From Phoronis australis (lineage: Eukaryota; Phoronida; Phoronidae), in the NCBI GenBank assembly GCA_002633005.1, contig NMRA01000069.1:508233-570232 (forward strand): a stretch of 62,000 nucleotides of DNA, given 5' to 3'. Shown one piece after another: positions 33,301-40,979 of the stretch (position 1 is its first letter; each line of letters starts with the position of its first letter). A program made the translations under genes and the position numbers. The notes beneath the pieces were generated by a model, which did not search any database, was not told the DNA's origin, and saw nothing but the letters and a program-made list of their open reading frames with translations.

Positions 33301-35847
33301 TCGGTTTGGTCATTTGTTGTCAACATGTGGTCTAGGAATGAGACAGAGAAATAAGGCGTCTCTCAATAGATGAAGCAGTATACTGATGCATTTCTCAACA
33401 TGAACTTATTGGAATGTCCATGTGTTATTTTCCAAACAGTCGGAATATCCGAATTGTATATGTACTGTTAGTCAATGAGCAGCCATGGTACACAATCCTT
33501 TCCCAGTGCTAACCCTTGTAGCACTGGGCACGAGTTTGTGACAACAAGTAATGGTGTAGCTGAGAATATCCATGTCTTAGAGGTCATAGGTCATGCTATG
33601 CACTTGACTTAGAAGTGCAACACACACTTTCACTGTTTTAGTGTTCTCTAAATCAATTTCTTTGCTCCGTTTCTTGTTACAGGCAATTTGACTTGATAAT
33701 CATTTCTTCTATGCAATCTTTAGGGGTTTGAGTGGAATAAATACAACCAGACTCACTACGACATCGACAACCCACCGCCCAAGATTGTTCAGGGCTACAA
33801 GTTCAATGTAAGTGCCATTTCTAAAATAATTACTATGCTCTCACTTTGGAGAGCCATGCTGTAAATGGTCTGTTACATTAAATTACCTTTAGCATATGGT
33901 TGCTTAGCAACCTGCAGGTTATAGAACAAACTACATGAGTATTAAGTTCCCTGCCAAGGCCATCGGCGACAGTTCTCTGTGGAAGCTGCCCTTCCCCTAT
34001 GAGACTGGTGCTGGTGCCAGTTGTGCAGATGACAGGTCAATTCCCAGCTTCGAAACATGGAAGCAGGGGGGGTATTTGAATTTGTGCTCGATTTTGTAAT
34101 TAATGGTAAATTTAGTAATTATGCAGTACTTGCCTTGTAATTCTTTATTTTTCACTGCAGTACTTGGTGTAAAAATTTCTCACGAAGAACCACATGAAAG
34201 AAAATCAACCATAAAAAATGAGATTGGTGTTATTGTTCTTTGTATTGTTATTAGAGTGCTTTTATTAGTATTAACGCAGACCAAGTACAAACACATTCCT
34301 AGTGGTTACATCCCTCTGGGGGTGTGTTATTTTCATTAGAGAAACGAGTTTGAACATCGCTTACCTATGGTATTACTTTCAGATCTTTTTTCCGGATCTG
34401 ATAAATAAGACAGAGACCCCGGAGTACACGATTACCCCCATCAAAGAAGAGCCGGACTTCGCCGTGTTGAGATTCCATGCTGGGCCACCATACGAGGTAT
34501 GTACTGAACGACTCCATGTTTCGTTAAGAGCATCCTGTTTTCACCTGCCGACCTTCAGCATTCCATGATGGGAACACAAATCACTATTAGACTGTTCTCA
34601 GCTCATGAACTATATTAATAGTTATCTATAGTCAGTTGTAATAGAAAAGACATGCATAATGACGCGGGTACTGAAACAAGCACATTGACACCGTACGGTC
34701 TGTCAAGGCTATATAGTGCTTATGAATTGAGAATCCCTGCTATTTATATAGTAAAGCAACGCGTGTTAGTTAATTAGCAATTAAAACTTTGTAATTTTAT
34801 TTTATTTAAAGAATACTTTTACATGCTAAGCTACAATTTTTTATTTTAGGGATATCAGTAATAAATATTAATTTTAAAAAGTCATTCATTTTTTGCAACT
34901 ACTCAGAGGACGCCATCTTGTGACTAGAGTATTCAAAGTCTGCATCGTGGTTAGAACGTCGTTAGGTTCAAAGGTCAATGGTTTGACTTCAGTGGTTAAC
35001 TACGGTCAGGACAAGCAATGACCTATCATTGTAACTTCTCCAAGGGCAAATTCCAGTTGCACTCAGCTGGTGTGGCATGCAATTTGGTATGCAATTTGGT
35101 ATGCAATTTGGCGTGCAATCGCTTAATCGTGATTAGGAATTGTGGGCTGTTATATGCAATTATTTTTACTGTGCATTGTAACATAGCCAGAAGATTGCCA
35201 ACTGTGTAGGAATAAATGTCAAAACACAGCTAGAAATTCATGTGAGTAAGAAACTTGCAAAATGATATTTTTGCTGTACTGGCGTCATTCTCTGTTAAGT
35301 TATCTCACTCTGCGTTGCTCATACATATTTTGTTCTTAAGTTAGAAAAGCACACTATCGTCCCAACAGAGGGTCATTATTCTGAGAACTAGTTATAGCAG
35401 AGTCCTGTAAAATCATTCGTTTTTGGAAAAAAAAGAGTTATTTCTGACTATCGAGATGACTACTGTTTTGTTCTAGTCAAATGTAGGGTCATCTTTCAAA
35501 ACCATCCTTTTGGTTCGTGTTTTGGGGTGAAGCCCTTTGTTTTGGTTTCTTAATATGGTGACTTGGCATCCCACTACGGGAAGAATGAAGTTCATTGATT
35601 GCTATAATGGGCGGTTCACCATCACGTACTTGATTCACTTCAGTAATACTTAGAACTTAGCGATTTTGACTTGACCAAATCAGTGTTGCGTGAGACGTAA
35701 TACATTTTCTTGCATTTTCAGGACATTGGTTTCAAGATTGTTAACAAGGAGTGGGAGTGTTCGTGGAAGAGAGGCTTTAGATGTCAGTTTCACAATAATA
35801 TCTTCCAACTGTGGTTCCACTTCAAGAGATATCGTTATAGAAGATGA
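6352..35847 (+). CDS. CACTIN: Cactin, spliceosome-associated regulator, 17 coding exons
   Basis: Exons: 6352-6449, 7285-7398, 8227-8416, 9801-9854, 10338-10475, 10891-10962, 12061-12123, 13515-13569, 14918-15009, 15415-15568, 17502-17758, 18035-18291, 30441-30627, 32081-32239, 33724-33807, 34383-34496, 35722-35847. All junctions are GT..AG and phases agree, giving 737 aa (human about 758). Residues 1-75 are Arg/Ser/Lys-rich. Residues about 90-245 are charged helix/coiled coil. The middle domain covers about 180-430 (AKYISDEMEDDLTVEMHEPY; MEFWKDMIIVTEDEL). Residues 440-520 are an acidic disordered linker. The last 125 residues are the CactinC domain (KYRPRKPRFFNRVHTGFEWN; FRFHAGPPYE-type core; terminal FKRYRYRR). 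In the family, Cactin acts in the nucleus with late spliceosomes. It binds Cactus/IkB in Drosophila and dampens NF-kB signalling in human cells. Intron 12 (12.1 kb) hosts three antisense peptide genes. Exon 2 uses the weaker donor GTTTGT. Identification is firm. Confidence 0.97.
6720..6855 (-). repeat. tRNA-derived SINE-like sequence
   Basis: On the minus strand TAGCTGAATGG (6810-6800) matches the pol III A box. GGTTTGATTCC (6767-6757) matches the B box with one change, and its spacing of 43 bp is typical of a tRNA. The acceptor and T stems do not pair properly, so it is not a functional tRNA gene. The flanking GCGAGTGGCTAACAGAGGCTC also occurs at about 5555. Confidence 0.5.
8515..9026 (+). 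mobile_element. MITE, 512 bp, termini CAGGGCTTGGAAT, 6-bp target duplication
   Basis: It begins CAGGGCTTGGAAT and ends with the inverse ATTCCAAGCCCTG, and is flanked directly by CTGTAT on both sides (8509-8514 and 9027-9032). Other copies are at 44602-45091 (opposite orientation) and from 61839 to the window edge. All share the CGCGGATTTCCGCTTTTTTC start and a poly-T tract. It lies in CACTIN intron 3. There is no coding capacity. The CAGGG terminus recalls hAT elements, but those make 8-bp duplications. Confidence 0.85.
13279..13505 (+). repeat. Tandem duplication of about 111 bp ending at CACTIN exon 8 acceptor
   Basis: Two head-to-tail copies (13279-13390 and 13391-13505) both contain CAAAATAATCTCCTTCTATAG and end with GGCCTTAACTTTGACCTATTTC. 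The second copy has a 4-bp insertion (ACAG) before ATCTGGG. It runs directly into TCTTTCAG, the acceptor used by CACTIN exon 8 at 13515. Confidence 0.9.
17121..17440 (+). repeat. Two 70-bp direct repeats in CACTIN intron 10
   Basis: 17121-17190 and 17371-17440 share a core CAATATGGCAGAC...GTAGACAGCCTTAAAAAGT with a spacing of exactly 250 bp. Each contains an ATG opening a frame that reads MAD.VDSLKK. The first stops after 21 codons; the second continues in another frame relative to CACTIN exon 11. They could be transposon 5' ends or a local duplication. Confidence 0.65.
18917..20796 (-). CDS. Secreted pacifastin-like cysteine-rich peptide, copy A (108 aa)
   Basis: Exon 1 is 20796-20658 (46 codons plus 1 nt, donor GTAAGT) and exon 2 is 19104-18917 (acceptor CTTTGCAG, stop TGA). 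I chose the ATG at 20796. It opens a classic signal peptide (MKTALNLSVLLGVMAVALA, cleavage after ALA). Then comes the array C-x10-C-x2-C-x-C-x8-C-x4-C (DGCNWCSC, then ACTLMAC), which fits pacifastin-type protease-inhibitor spacing. A second module has C-x17-C-x-C-x7-C (RCTCTPSHYQHC). That is ten cysteines, so probably disulfide-bonded and extracellular. Compared with copies B and C, the stop after QHCV is changed from TAG to AAG, which adds 14 residues. Protease inhibition is inferred from spacing only; a single VWC-like or antimicrobial peptide remains possible. It lies antisense in CACTIN intron 12. Confidence 0.78.
19476..19646. mobile_element. Single-arm foldback element inserted in unit 1
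   Basis: This 171-bp insert is flanked by TTAAAAATTC (19466-19475) and TTAAAAAATC (19647-19656). Units 2 and 3 read straight through the site (TTAAAA.TTCAACTGAATC), so they are empty sites. The insert matches one arm and the tail of the foldback at 46166-46440 (AACTTTAAAATTAG, GTTTCGGTTTATT, TGATCAATCGT). Confidence 0.75.
19781..20336. mobile_element. MITE, 556 bp, termini GGGCTGTTCCAG, TTA duplication
   Basis: Inverted termini of about 40 bp (GGGCTGTTCCAGTAAAATC at the left, GATTTTGCTGGAACAGCCC at the right) are flanked by TTA at 19778-19780 and 20337-20339. The same place in unit 2 (about 23572, GAAAAGTGACTTGCGAATAA) lacks the insert. A 3-bp TWA duplication fits PIF/Harbinger-type MITEs. 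It lies in the intron of peptide copy A. Confidence 0.85.
20841..20905 (-). promoter_or_regulatory. CCAAT box and weak TATA-like motif of peptide copy A
   Basis: On the minus strand CCAAT (20905-20901) lies about 105 bp before the ATG, with CTAAAAACC near 20851-20842. The spacing equals that in copies B and C, where the second motif is the better ATAAAAACC. Confidence 0.5.
21203..21420 (+). repeat. Conserved block with GGTCGGC palindrome, unit 1
   Basis: Includes the palindrome AGGTCGGCATGTCGTAGCCGACCT (interrupted in the middle) and matches 26170-26395 in unit 3 and, partly, 24300-24440 in unit 2. A plus-strand frame stays open in units 1 and 3 and ends at the same TAG after SL.V. It has no start context, splice signal or known similarity, so I do not call it a gene. 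Confidence 0.6.
22120..24047 (-). CDS. Secreted pacifastin-like cysteine-rich peptide, copy B (94 aa)
   Basis: Exon 1 is 24047-23909 and exon 2 is 22265-22120; the intron is phase 1 with GTAAGT and TTTGCAG. The signal peptide MKTALNLSVLLGVMAAALA is followed by the same six-cysteine array as copy A (exon 1 mature part identical from VKAVC to SCP) and the second module RCTCTPSLYQHC. It ends QHCV then TAG. Differences from copy A include MMCTLMACAW instead of MACTLMACPW. The predicted role is extracellular, possibly protease inhibition. The intron (1.64 kb) carries an inserted MITE with a minisatellite. Exon conservation exceeds intron conservation on inspection, arguing that it is functional. 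Confidence 0.78.
23050..23533. mobile_element. MITE-like element with internal minisatellite
   Basis: Left terminus ACAGTCCCAGATGGGAACTT and right terminus (inverse) ACAGTCCCAAATAGAGACTC share a further ACTAAGTTCCCTAAA, giving inverted repeats of about 36 bp with mismatches. The 21-bp array at 23248-23352 lies inside it. The target duplication is not clear. It sits in the intron of peptide copy B. Confidence 0.65.
23248..23352 (+). repeat. 21-bp minisatellite, five units
   Basis: Five exact-length copies of CCATCCCTAAGGACCAAGTCC; only the third differs (AAGAACC). It is nearly invariant, hence young or homogenised. Confidence 0.95.
24093..24161 (-). promoter_or_regulatory. CCAAT box and TATA-like motif of peptide copy B
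   Basis: Minus-strand CCAAT (24161-24157) and ACATAAAAACC (24103-24093) lie 110 and about 50 bp before the ATG at 24047. They are conserved with copy C at the same spacing. The upstream region is otherwise AT-rich. Confidence 0.55.
24632..25598 (-). CDS. Secreted pacifastin-like cysteine-rich peptide, copy C (95 aa)
   Basis: Exon 1 is 25598-25460 and exon 2 is 24780-24632, joined in phase 1 (GTAAGT; GTTGCAG). The signal peptide MKTALNLSLLLGVMTVALA precedes the same cysteine array. At the junction it reads GPDQNGMAC where A and B read EDEYGMAC or EDEYGMMC, one residue longer. The second module is QCTCTPSFYQHC, ending V then TAG. The intron is only 0.68 kb because it lacks the segments and insertions seen in units 1 and 2. 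The predicted location is extracellular. Function is inferred from cysteine spacing only. Confidence 0.77.
25644..25706 (-). promoter_or_regulatory. CCAAT box and TATA-like motif of peptide copy C
   Basis: Minus-strand CCAAT (25706-25702) and ACATAAAAACC (25654-25644) lie 108 and about 50 bp before the ATG at 25598, matching copy B. Confidence 0.55.
25835..25992 (+). repeat. 79-bp direct repeat, two units
   Basis: Two units (25835-25913 and 25914-25992) share TTTTTGTTGACAAAGGAAG, then CAGTTGATCCATTCTTGTTG. Each equals one arm of the perfect inverted repeat at 40615-40774, so the same element occurs here as tandem direct copies. Confidence 0.85.
26641..30440. other. Distal part of CACTIN intron 12
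   Basis: No gene seen. It holds a short A-run near 27990, a three-unit 32-bp tandem repeat at 28975-29070, and AT-rich unique sequence. The CACTIN exon 13 acceptor (ATCTTTTCAG) ends it. Confidence 0.5.
28975..29070 (+). repeat. 32-bp tandem repeat, three units
   Basis: GATATTTACCCACAATGCT.TGCATCATCCCT occurs at 28975 and 29007, and a third, shortened copy starts at 29047 after a small insertion. Confidence 0.85.
32353..32750. mobile_element. MITE, 398 bp, TAA duplication
   Basis: Termini AGTGCCATCCACACACAG and (inverse of right end) ACTCCCGTCCACACAAAG pair imperfectly and are flanked by TAA at 32350-32352 and 32751-32753. This is a PIF/Harbinger-like pattern. It lies in CACTIN intron 14, close downstream of exon 14. 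Confidence 0.75.
35079..35118 (+). repeat. Short 12-bp tandem repeat
   Basis: GCAATTTGGTAT repeats three times (the last as GCAATTTGGCGT) in CACTIN intron 16. Confidence 0.75.
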
Positions 35848-36165
35848 ATTCATTACGGCGACTCATCATTGTCATCCCTATCAGTCTTATTGTCATCGTT
35901 GTGTTTTGTTTCCTTGTAATAGAGACTCTGTGAATAATCAGAGAAGGACTGAATCATACAGCAGGGCTGCATGCTGATGCAGTAAAATCTCAACAGTTTG
36001 GTTCACAATATGGCGGAAAGTGTTAGTTACATTCTCACTGAAGTATTTCTGTCGTCAGTCACTTGTCTGTCAACAGCAGGGATTGAAACGACAGAAGAGG
36101 AAAATCATTCCACAAATAAATAGGCTTGTGTGATAGAATGGTTTTTGTGATGTAAATTTAACTGA

Positions 36166-36171
36166 AATAAA
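36166..36171 (+). terminator. CACTIN: Likely CACTIN polyadenylation signal
   Basis: AATAAA lies 319 bp after the CACTIN stop, followed by a T-rich ATGTTTCTC. It is the first good signal after the stop codon that I see. Confidence 0.5.
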
Positions 36172-36469
36172 TGTTTCTCAAACAAGTGGGAATCGAAACA
36201 TAAAAAGAGGAAATTCTCTTATAAGAGGAAAATTCCACGCCCTGCAACAGATTCAGTTATCGAAGGGGATGTAATTTGACTCCGCTTACAGGAATAGTGT
36301 AAGAGAAAGAAAACAAGACACAACCTTTGATTTATAAAATGCTTCATATTGTCTTGATATGTACAAAATGTACAGCCACCATGTTTTATAATAAATCCTC
36401 ATTCAAACAAGTACAAGTTGATTGATTTCAGAAACATTCAACAATTTCTGGCAAAACCAGGGTCCAGGG

Positions 36470-37122
36470 TCTTGTATCTAAACTCAAAATAAGCACCTAT
36501 TATTCTGTGCTTGAGTGAGTTCTAATTTACACGGATGAATGTCCAGTTCAAGTTCGGACTTGTTGACCCATAGTTTGCACTTGTTGACCCCTAGTTTCAA
36601 GCTGCAGCTCAAGGTTTAGAGTTCAGACAGAATAATAGATATCTAACTTAAGTTCTTACAAAACAGAAAAATGTGAAAAATAATTTCGAGTTCCATTCCA
36701 AGTTAAGATATTAGATTGTGTTCCCAGGGCCTGGGTTCTAATCTTTTTACTCGAAATGGAACTCAACATTTCTGTTTGGCATTTTCCACTCTACTTATGT
36801 GCGAACTCAAGATAAGTGTCTATTATTCTATGCTAGAGTACATAATGACTTACGTGGATAATTTTTAGTTCTAGTTTACAGCTGATAAACCCAACATTAA
36901 GGCTAAAAGTTCGAATTTGAACTCGAAATTTCCAGTTGTTACTCGAGATTGTAAGGGTCATCAAGCGCTAACTTAGACTAGAAACTCATACATGTAAACT
37001 ATGATGTATTCGAGTATAGTCTAATAACCACTTATCTTGAGTTCGCACAAAAGCAGCACAGAAATTGTCAAAAATAATTTCGAGTTCGTTTCGAGTACAA
37101 AGATTAGATTACAGGCCCTGCA
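36470..37122. mobile_element. Two adjacent foldback elements with CAGGG termini
   Basis: 36727-37122 starts CAGGGCCTGGGTTCTAATC and ends with the inverse GATTAGATTACAGGCCCTG. Long subterminal arms pair (GTGCGAACTCAAGATAAGTG at about 36799 against CACTTATCTTGAGTTCGCAC at about 37029). 36470-36735 has a related left end (CAGGGTCTTGTATCTAAACTC) and shares the boundary CAGGGCCTG. No coding capacity. Confidence 0.65.
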
Positions 37123-37260
37123 GGTATCAAAACTAATTTTAAGGTGCCATAAACCCGCATTGTGTCGAAGAAGTTAGCTTTTGATTTAGGCCACTTACTG
37201 ATATAAGTGGTCCTGACTTAATCCTCACTCAAATGAAAAGTGATTTATGGGTTTGTAAAG

Positions 37261-37435
37261 AATTGACCTATCGCCAGGATTTTGAGTGACGGCTGAACTG
37301 ACCAATCAGAAAGTAGAATTCTCGACACACCTTAGTTTCCAAGCCGCCATTTTACCCAACAAACAACACCTTGCAGAGTAAAACTTATTGTTTGTTGACA
37401 TTTTGCAAGGGGGCGGAGCTTGCGATAGGTCAATT
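37261..37435. mobile_element. MITE-like element, copy 2, termini AATTGACCTATCGC
   Basis: Perfect 14-bp inverted termini AATTGACCTATCGC and GCGATAGGTCAATT. The body matches 1278-1455. It lies just past the DAP3 stop codon on the 3' side. Confidence 0.8.
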
Positions 37436-37684
37436 GCCGGCTCATTCTTCCTTGACAGTAGACATGTTGCACGCAGTGACAAGCCAACTTGTAGAGTCTG
37501 GTCTCGAGTAATGACAAACTGTCACTTTTTCCAAGCCCTGAGTCATCTCCAAATTGACTAAAGAACAATTTCAGACCAGCTGCATAAAATTGTCATGGAA
37601 ATTGGATCTATAGCCCGGAGCTCATTCTGTCTCTTGTGAACAAAGTATTTAATGGTGAATAGACAAAACATGGAGAAGTCTTGG

Positions 37685-40600
37685 TCACCAGCTGCTGACC
37701 ACTTCGCAAAGGACCTTGGGATTGTTTCCACTGAGAAACATCAGCTGCTTTTTACCCTCTTCAGTATGACCTAAAAACAAAAATGCGCTGTCTACCCAAT
37801 TTTAAATAAAGTGTTGAAATAACAAGACTGCTAATCTGTACTATGTATCAATACTTACATCATACATTATACGTAAATAAAACAACAATAATGGATCAAC
37901 TGAAATTTTCGGATATAATCACATCCTTTTCAGTTGATCCATTATAATTGTTGTTTTATTTACATATATATATTCTACATTCATCAAACAATAGCATCCT
38001 TCAGAGGATCTGGATCGCCTCATTTAGTCCCAGATTTATCGTAGGTTATTTACTTGCATCAACAATTCAACAAGGTATTAACTGGATAGATATAAATTTC
38101 TCATGCACTAAAATTTCTCCAATTTCCGACAATAAAATTGCAAAATTGTTTTTTTAGTTCATATTCCAAGGCTAAACAGGGAAAATTTCAGCTTTAAATT
38201 TTAATACGAGATTTTACTGTTCTTGATCAACGAAAAGTGACAAAACTGATTACTTCCCAAAAGTTGAAATTTTCCTACAATACACATTCCCATCTTGCTC
38301 TGGCTATTCAATAACTCATATGTTTCCAACACAACACCTCTACCCCACATTCTTTCTACATACAAGTAGGTACTTCCCCTCCCCCACATAACCCCTCTGT
38401 GTCCAACTTCAATCCCTATAGCCCCAGTATCTTTTAATGTTCTGTATCCACATCCTGTCTACCCGGCATTCCCTCTATATCCACCTCCACCCCCTGTAGC
38501 CCCCGTACCTTTGGGGTTCTGTATCCACAGGCGGTCTATGTAATACTCTATACAACTGTGAACTTCCTTGTCAGAATAATCCTCGGTCACCACGGGAACA
38601 AATGGGTCCAGCCACTCAAAGCCCTGGAAAAAGTAACTAAATGGGTTAATCATGTCACATGCAACTGTAAACTGCTTCAAAAACCTTGCTGCCAAAACGG
38701 AGAAGGTGATAATTTCATCATGTGTTAATGTTATGCATGGTTAAAGTGTAGCGAAATATATTTCAAGCCAAAGGATACTTTTTCTAAACCACATTAAGAC
38801 CAAACATTAAAAATTGCCCATGTTTCCCAGACTGAACAGTAAAAGAAGCAAACGTTCAATTCAGACCACTTAGTGCTATAAAATTAGTCTTAATTTGTTC
38901 TTTACTCCGATGAAAAGTGATTTCTGGGCTTTCAAAAAACTGACAGTTTCTTTTAACTTGAGACCAGGCTTTCCACATAAGATGACGTGCCATGACGTGC
39001 CATGACCTGCCATGACACGCCAACTTGAAGAACCTGGTCTTGAGCAACCAACTGTCATTTTATCCAAAGCCATGAAATCTCTAGTTCGACAAAGGAAAAC
39101 TTGAGACCAATCTCATAATGGTAACGGGTCTAAACCAAAAGTTAAGTATTTTTTATGGAAAGTGGGTTTAAATAATGAAAGTGAAACTTTGAAACACACA
39201 ATTACCAAAGCTCTTCACAAGTATACCGTCCCATAGTCAAAAGCTGACATTCAAGGTTATAAGTCCTTCAAAGCCTACATAAAAGAAAGTATGGAATTTA
39301 GTCTCTCGATAGTCACTACGAAATGTCTACACAGCAGTTTACAAACAATGACCGGTTAGTACCTCTTTCTGTAGCAGAAAGCGCGGCAGGTCAGAGCCCC
39401 GTAAGCCTTCAACATTCGCATTTTTATCCACTGTCGTTACAATAGCACCATTACTCTGAAAAAAAAACCACGGATAAATAAGGTTCAAATCACCTAGCAA
39501 CAAAACCAACAACTGATGGGACTAATTTTTTATGAAGACGCACAACAGAGGAATGCTTAGGCATAAACTCTTGACGTGGTGTTGGCAGGTCCTCCCATTG
39601 TTAGGGAATGCAGATACAAAGGGGAAATTTGAAAATCACCAGGTGGCGCTAGTGAAAACGGACCTGCATGTAAAAATGATCGCATTAAACTAACCATGGG
39701 AGAATGTTATCCACCGAACACCCGCACTCTGATGAACTACTTTCTATTCTGTTTTTAATAGATTGAGAACAGCATGCAGATAACTTCCTGTTCTTGGTCT
39801 ATTCACAAGATGAAAAAGGGACCTTTCTTGACTATTACCACGTCGTGAAGTTACACATTCTTAACTAGCTTCAAAAAGCTGAATTTCGTTGCTCTGTACC
39901 TGTCAATGTTAAGTTCTCAGCCAAAACAGTTTGGGATTTAAAACACTACCGTATTTATCCGATCACGAATTGTTGCTGAATGGGCTGACAACTAAAGACA
40001 CTGGCAATGCGTACACGTGCCATTCTCGAATTCACAATGAACTCAGAAGCGTTTCATTGAGTAGTTGATGACTTCGGTGTTCTTGTTCCAAATTCAAGTT
40101 GTATCGTGATAAGAAAAATTAAGAAATCAAATTTATGAGGCCAGTGACACTATGGATCAAAGTTTTGGGAATTCTTCGAATCAATTATTTTAGATTGAAT
40201 CCATAATTTTGACTGTGGCACCATTCACTAGCAAGCACAAGCAGGGGCACTTGCAGCTGTCTGTTTTGTCAATGTTTTGATCACAAAAGCAAACACTTGT
40301 GACATCATTGGCCCAAGACCAACTTTACTCGAGACGCGACTCAAAATATGTCCTTCAACAACTGCGTGGCATGCAATTCATCAATTCATCGAGTCAAATC
40401 TCGAGCAAAATTTAGCGTCACAGGGCTGATGAAACCTTACCAAAAGTGAAGGTTATGAAGGAGGTAGAAAAAAATTTACCCAATTTCCTTTGAGAAGTTT
40501 CTTGAAATGATGCACCATACCGACGTCGCTTGGAGGAAACTGTGGAATAAGCAGAGAGTGATGTTAAACATTAGAAAACATGCGATGAAAAAGGTTTTTC

Positions 40601-40928
40601 ATTACTTTCTGATGATATAAATCGGTAAATAAAACAACAAGAATGGATCAACTGAAATTTGAAATTTTCGGATGTAAAAACTTCCTTTGTCAACAAAAAC
40701 AAAGGAAGTTTTTACATCCGAAAATTTCAAATTTCAGTTGATCCATTCTTGTTGTTTTATTTACCGATTTATATTCTTCATTTCATGAAACAATAGTATC
40801 CTTGGGAGGATCTGGATCGCCTTATTTAGTTTCAGATATATTTTCTACGTTATTTCTGATGATAAGATGTTAACTGGATAAATCACTTACTAAAAGCATA
40901 AAAGTCTGGTGAGTCACACGCACGCACA

Positions 40929-40979
<51 letters not shown>

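Larger units (their letters stand above)
35848..37684. other. 3' intergenic region between CACTIN and DAP3 (tail-to-tail)
   Basis: Contains the CACTIN 3'-UTR with an AATAAA at 36166-36171, two adjacent foldback elements (36470-37122), the second MITE copy (37261-37435), and the presumed DAP3 3'-UTR on the minus strand. No further gene seen. Confidence 0.55.
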
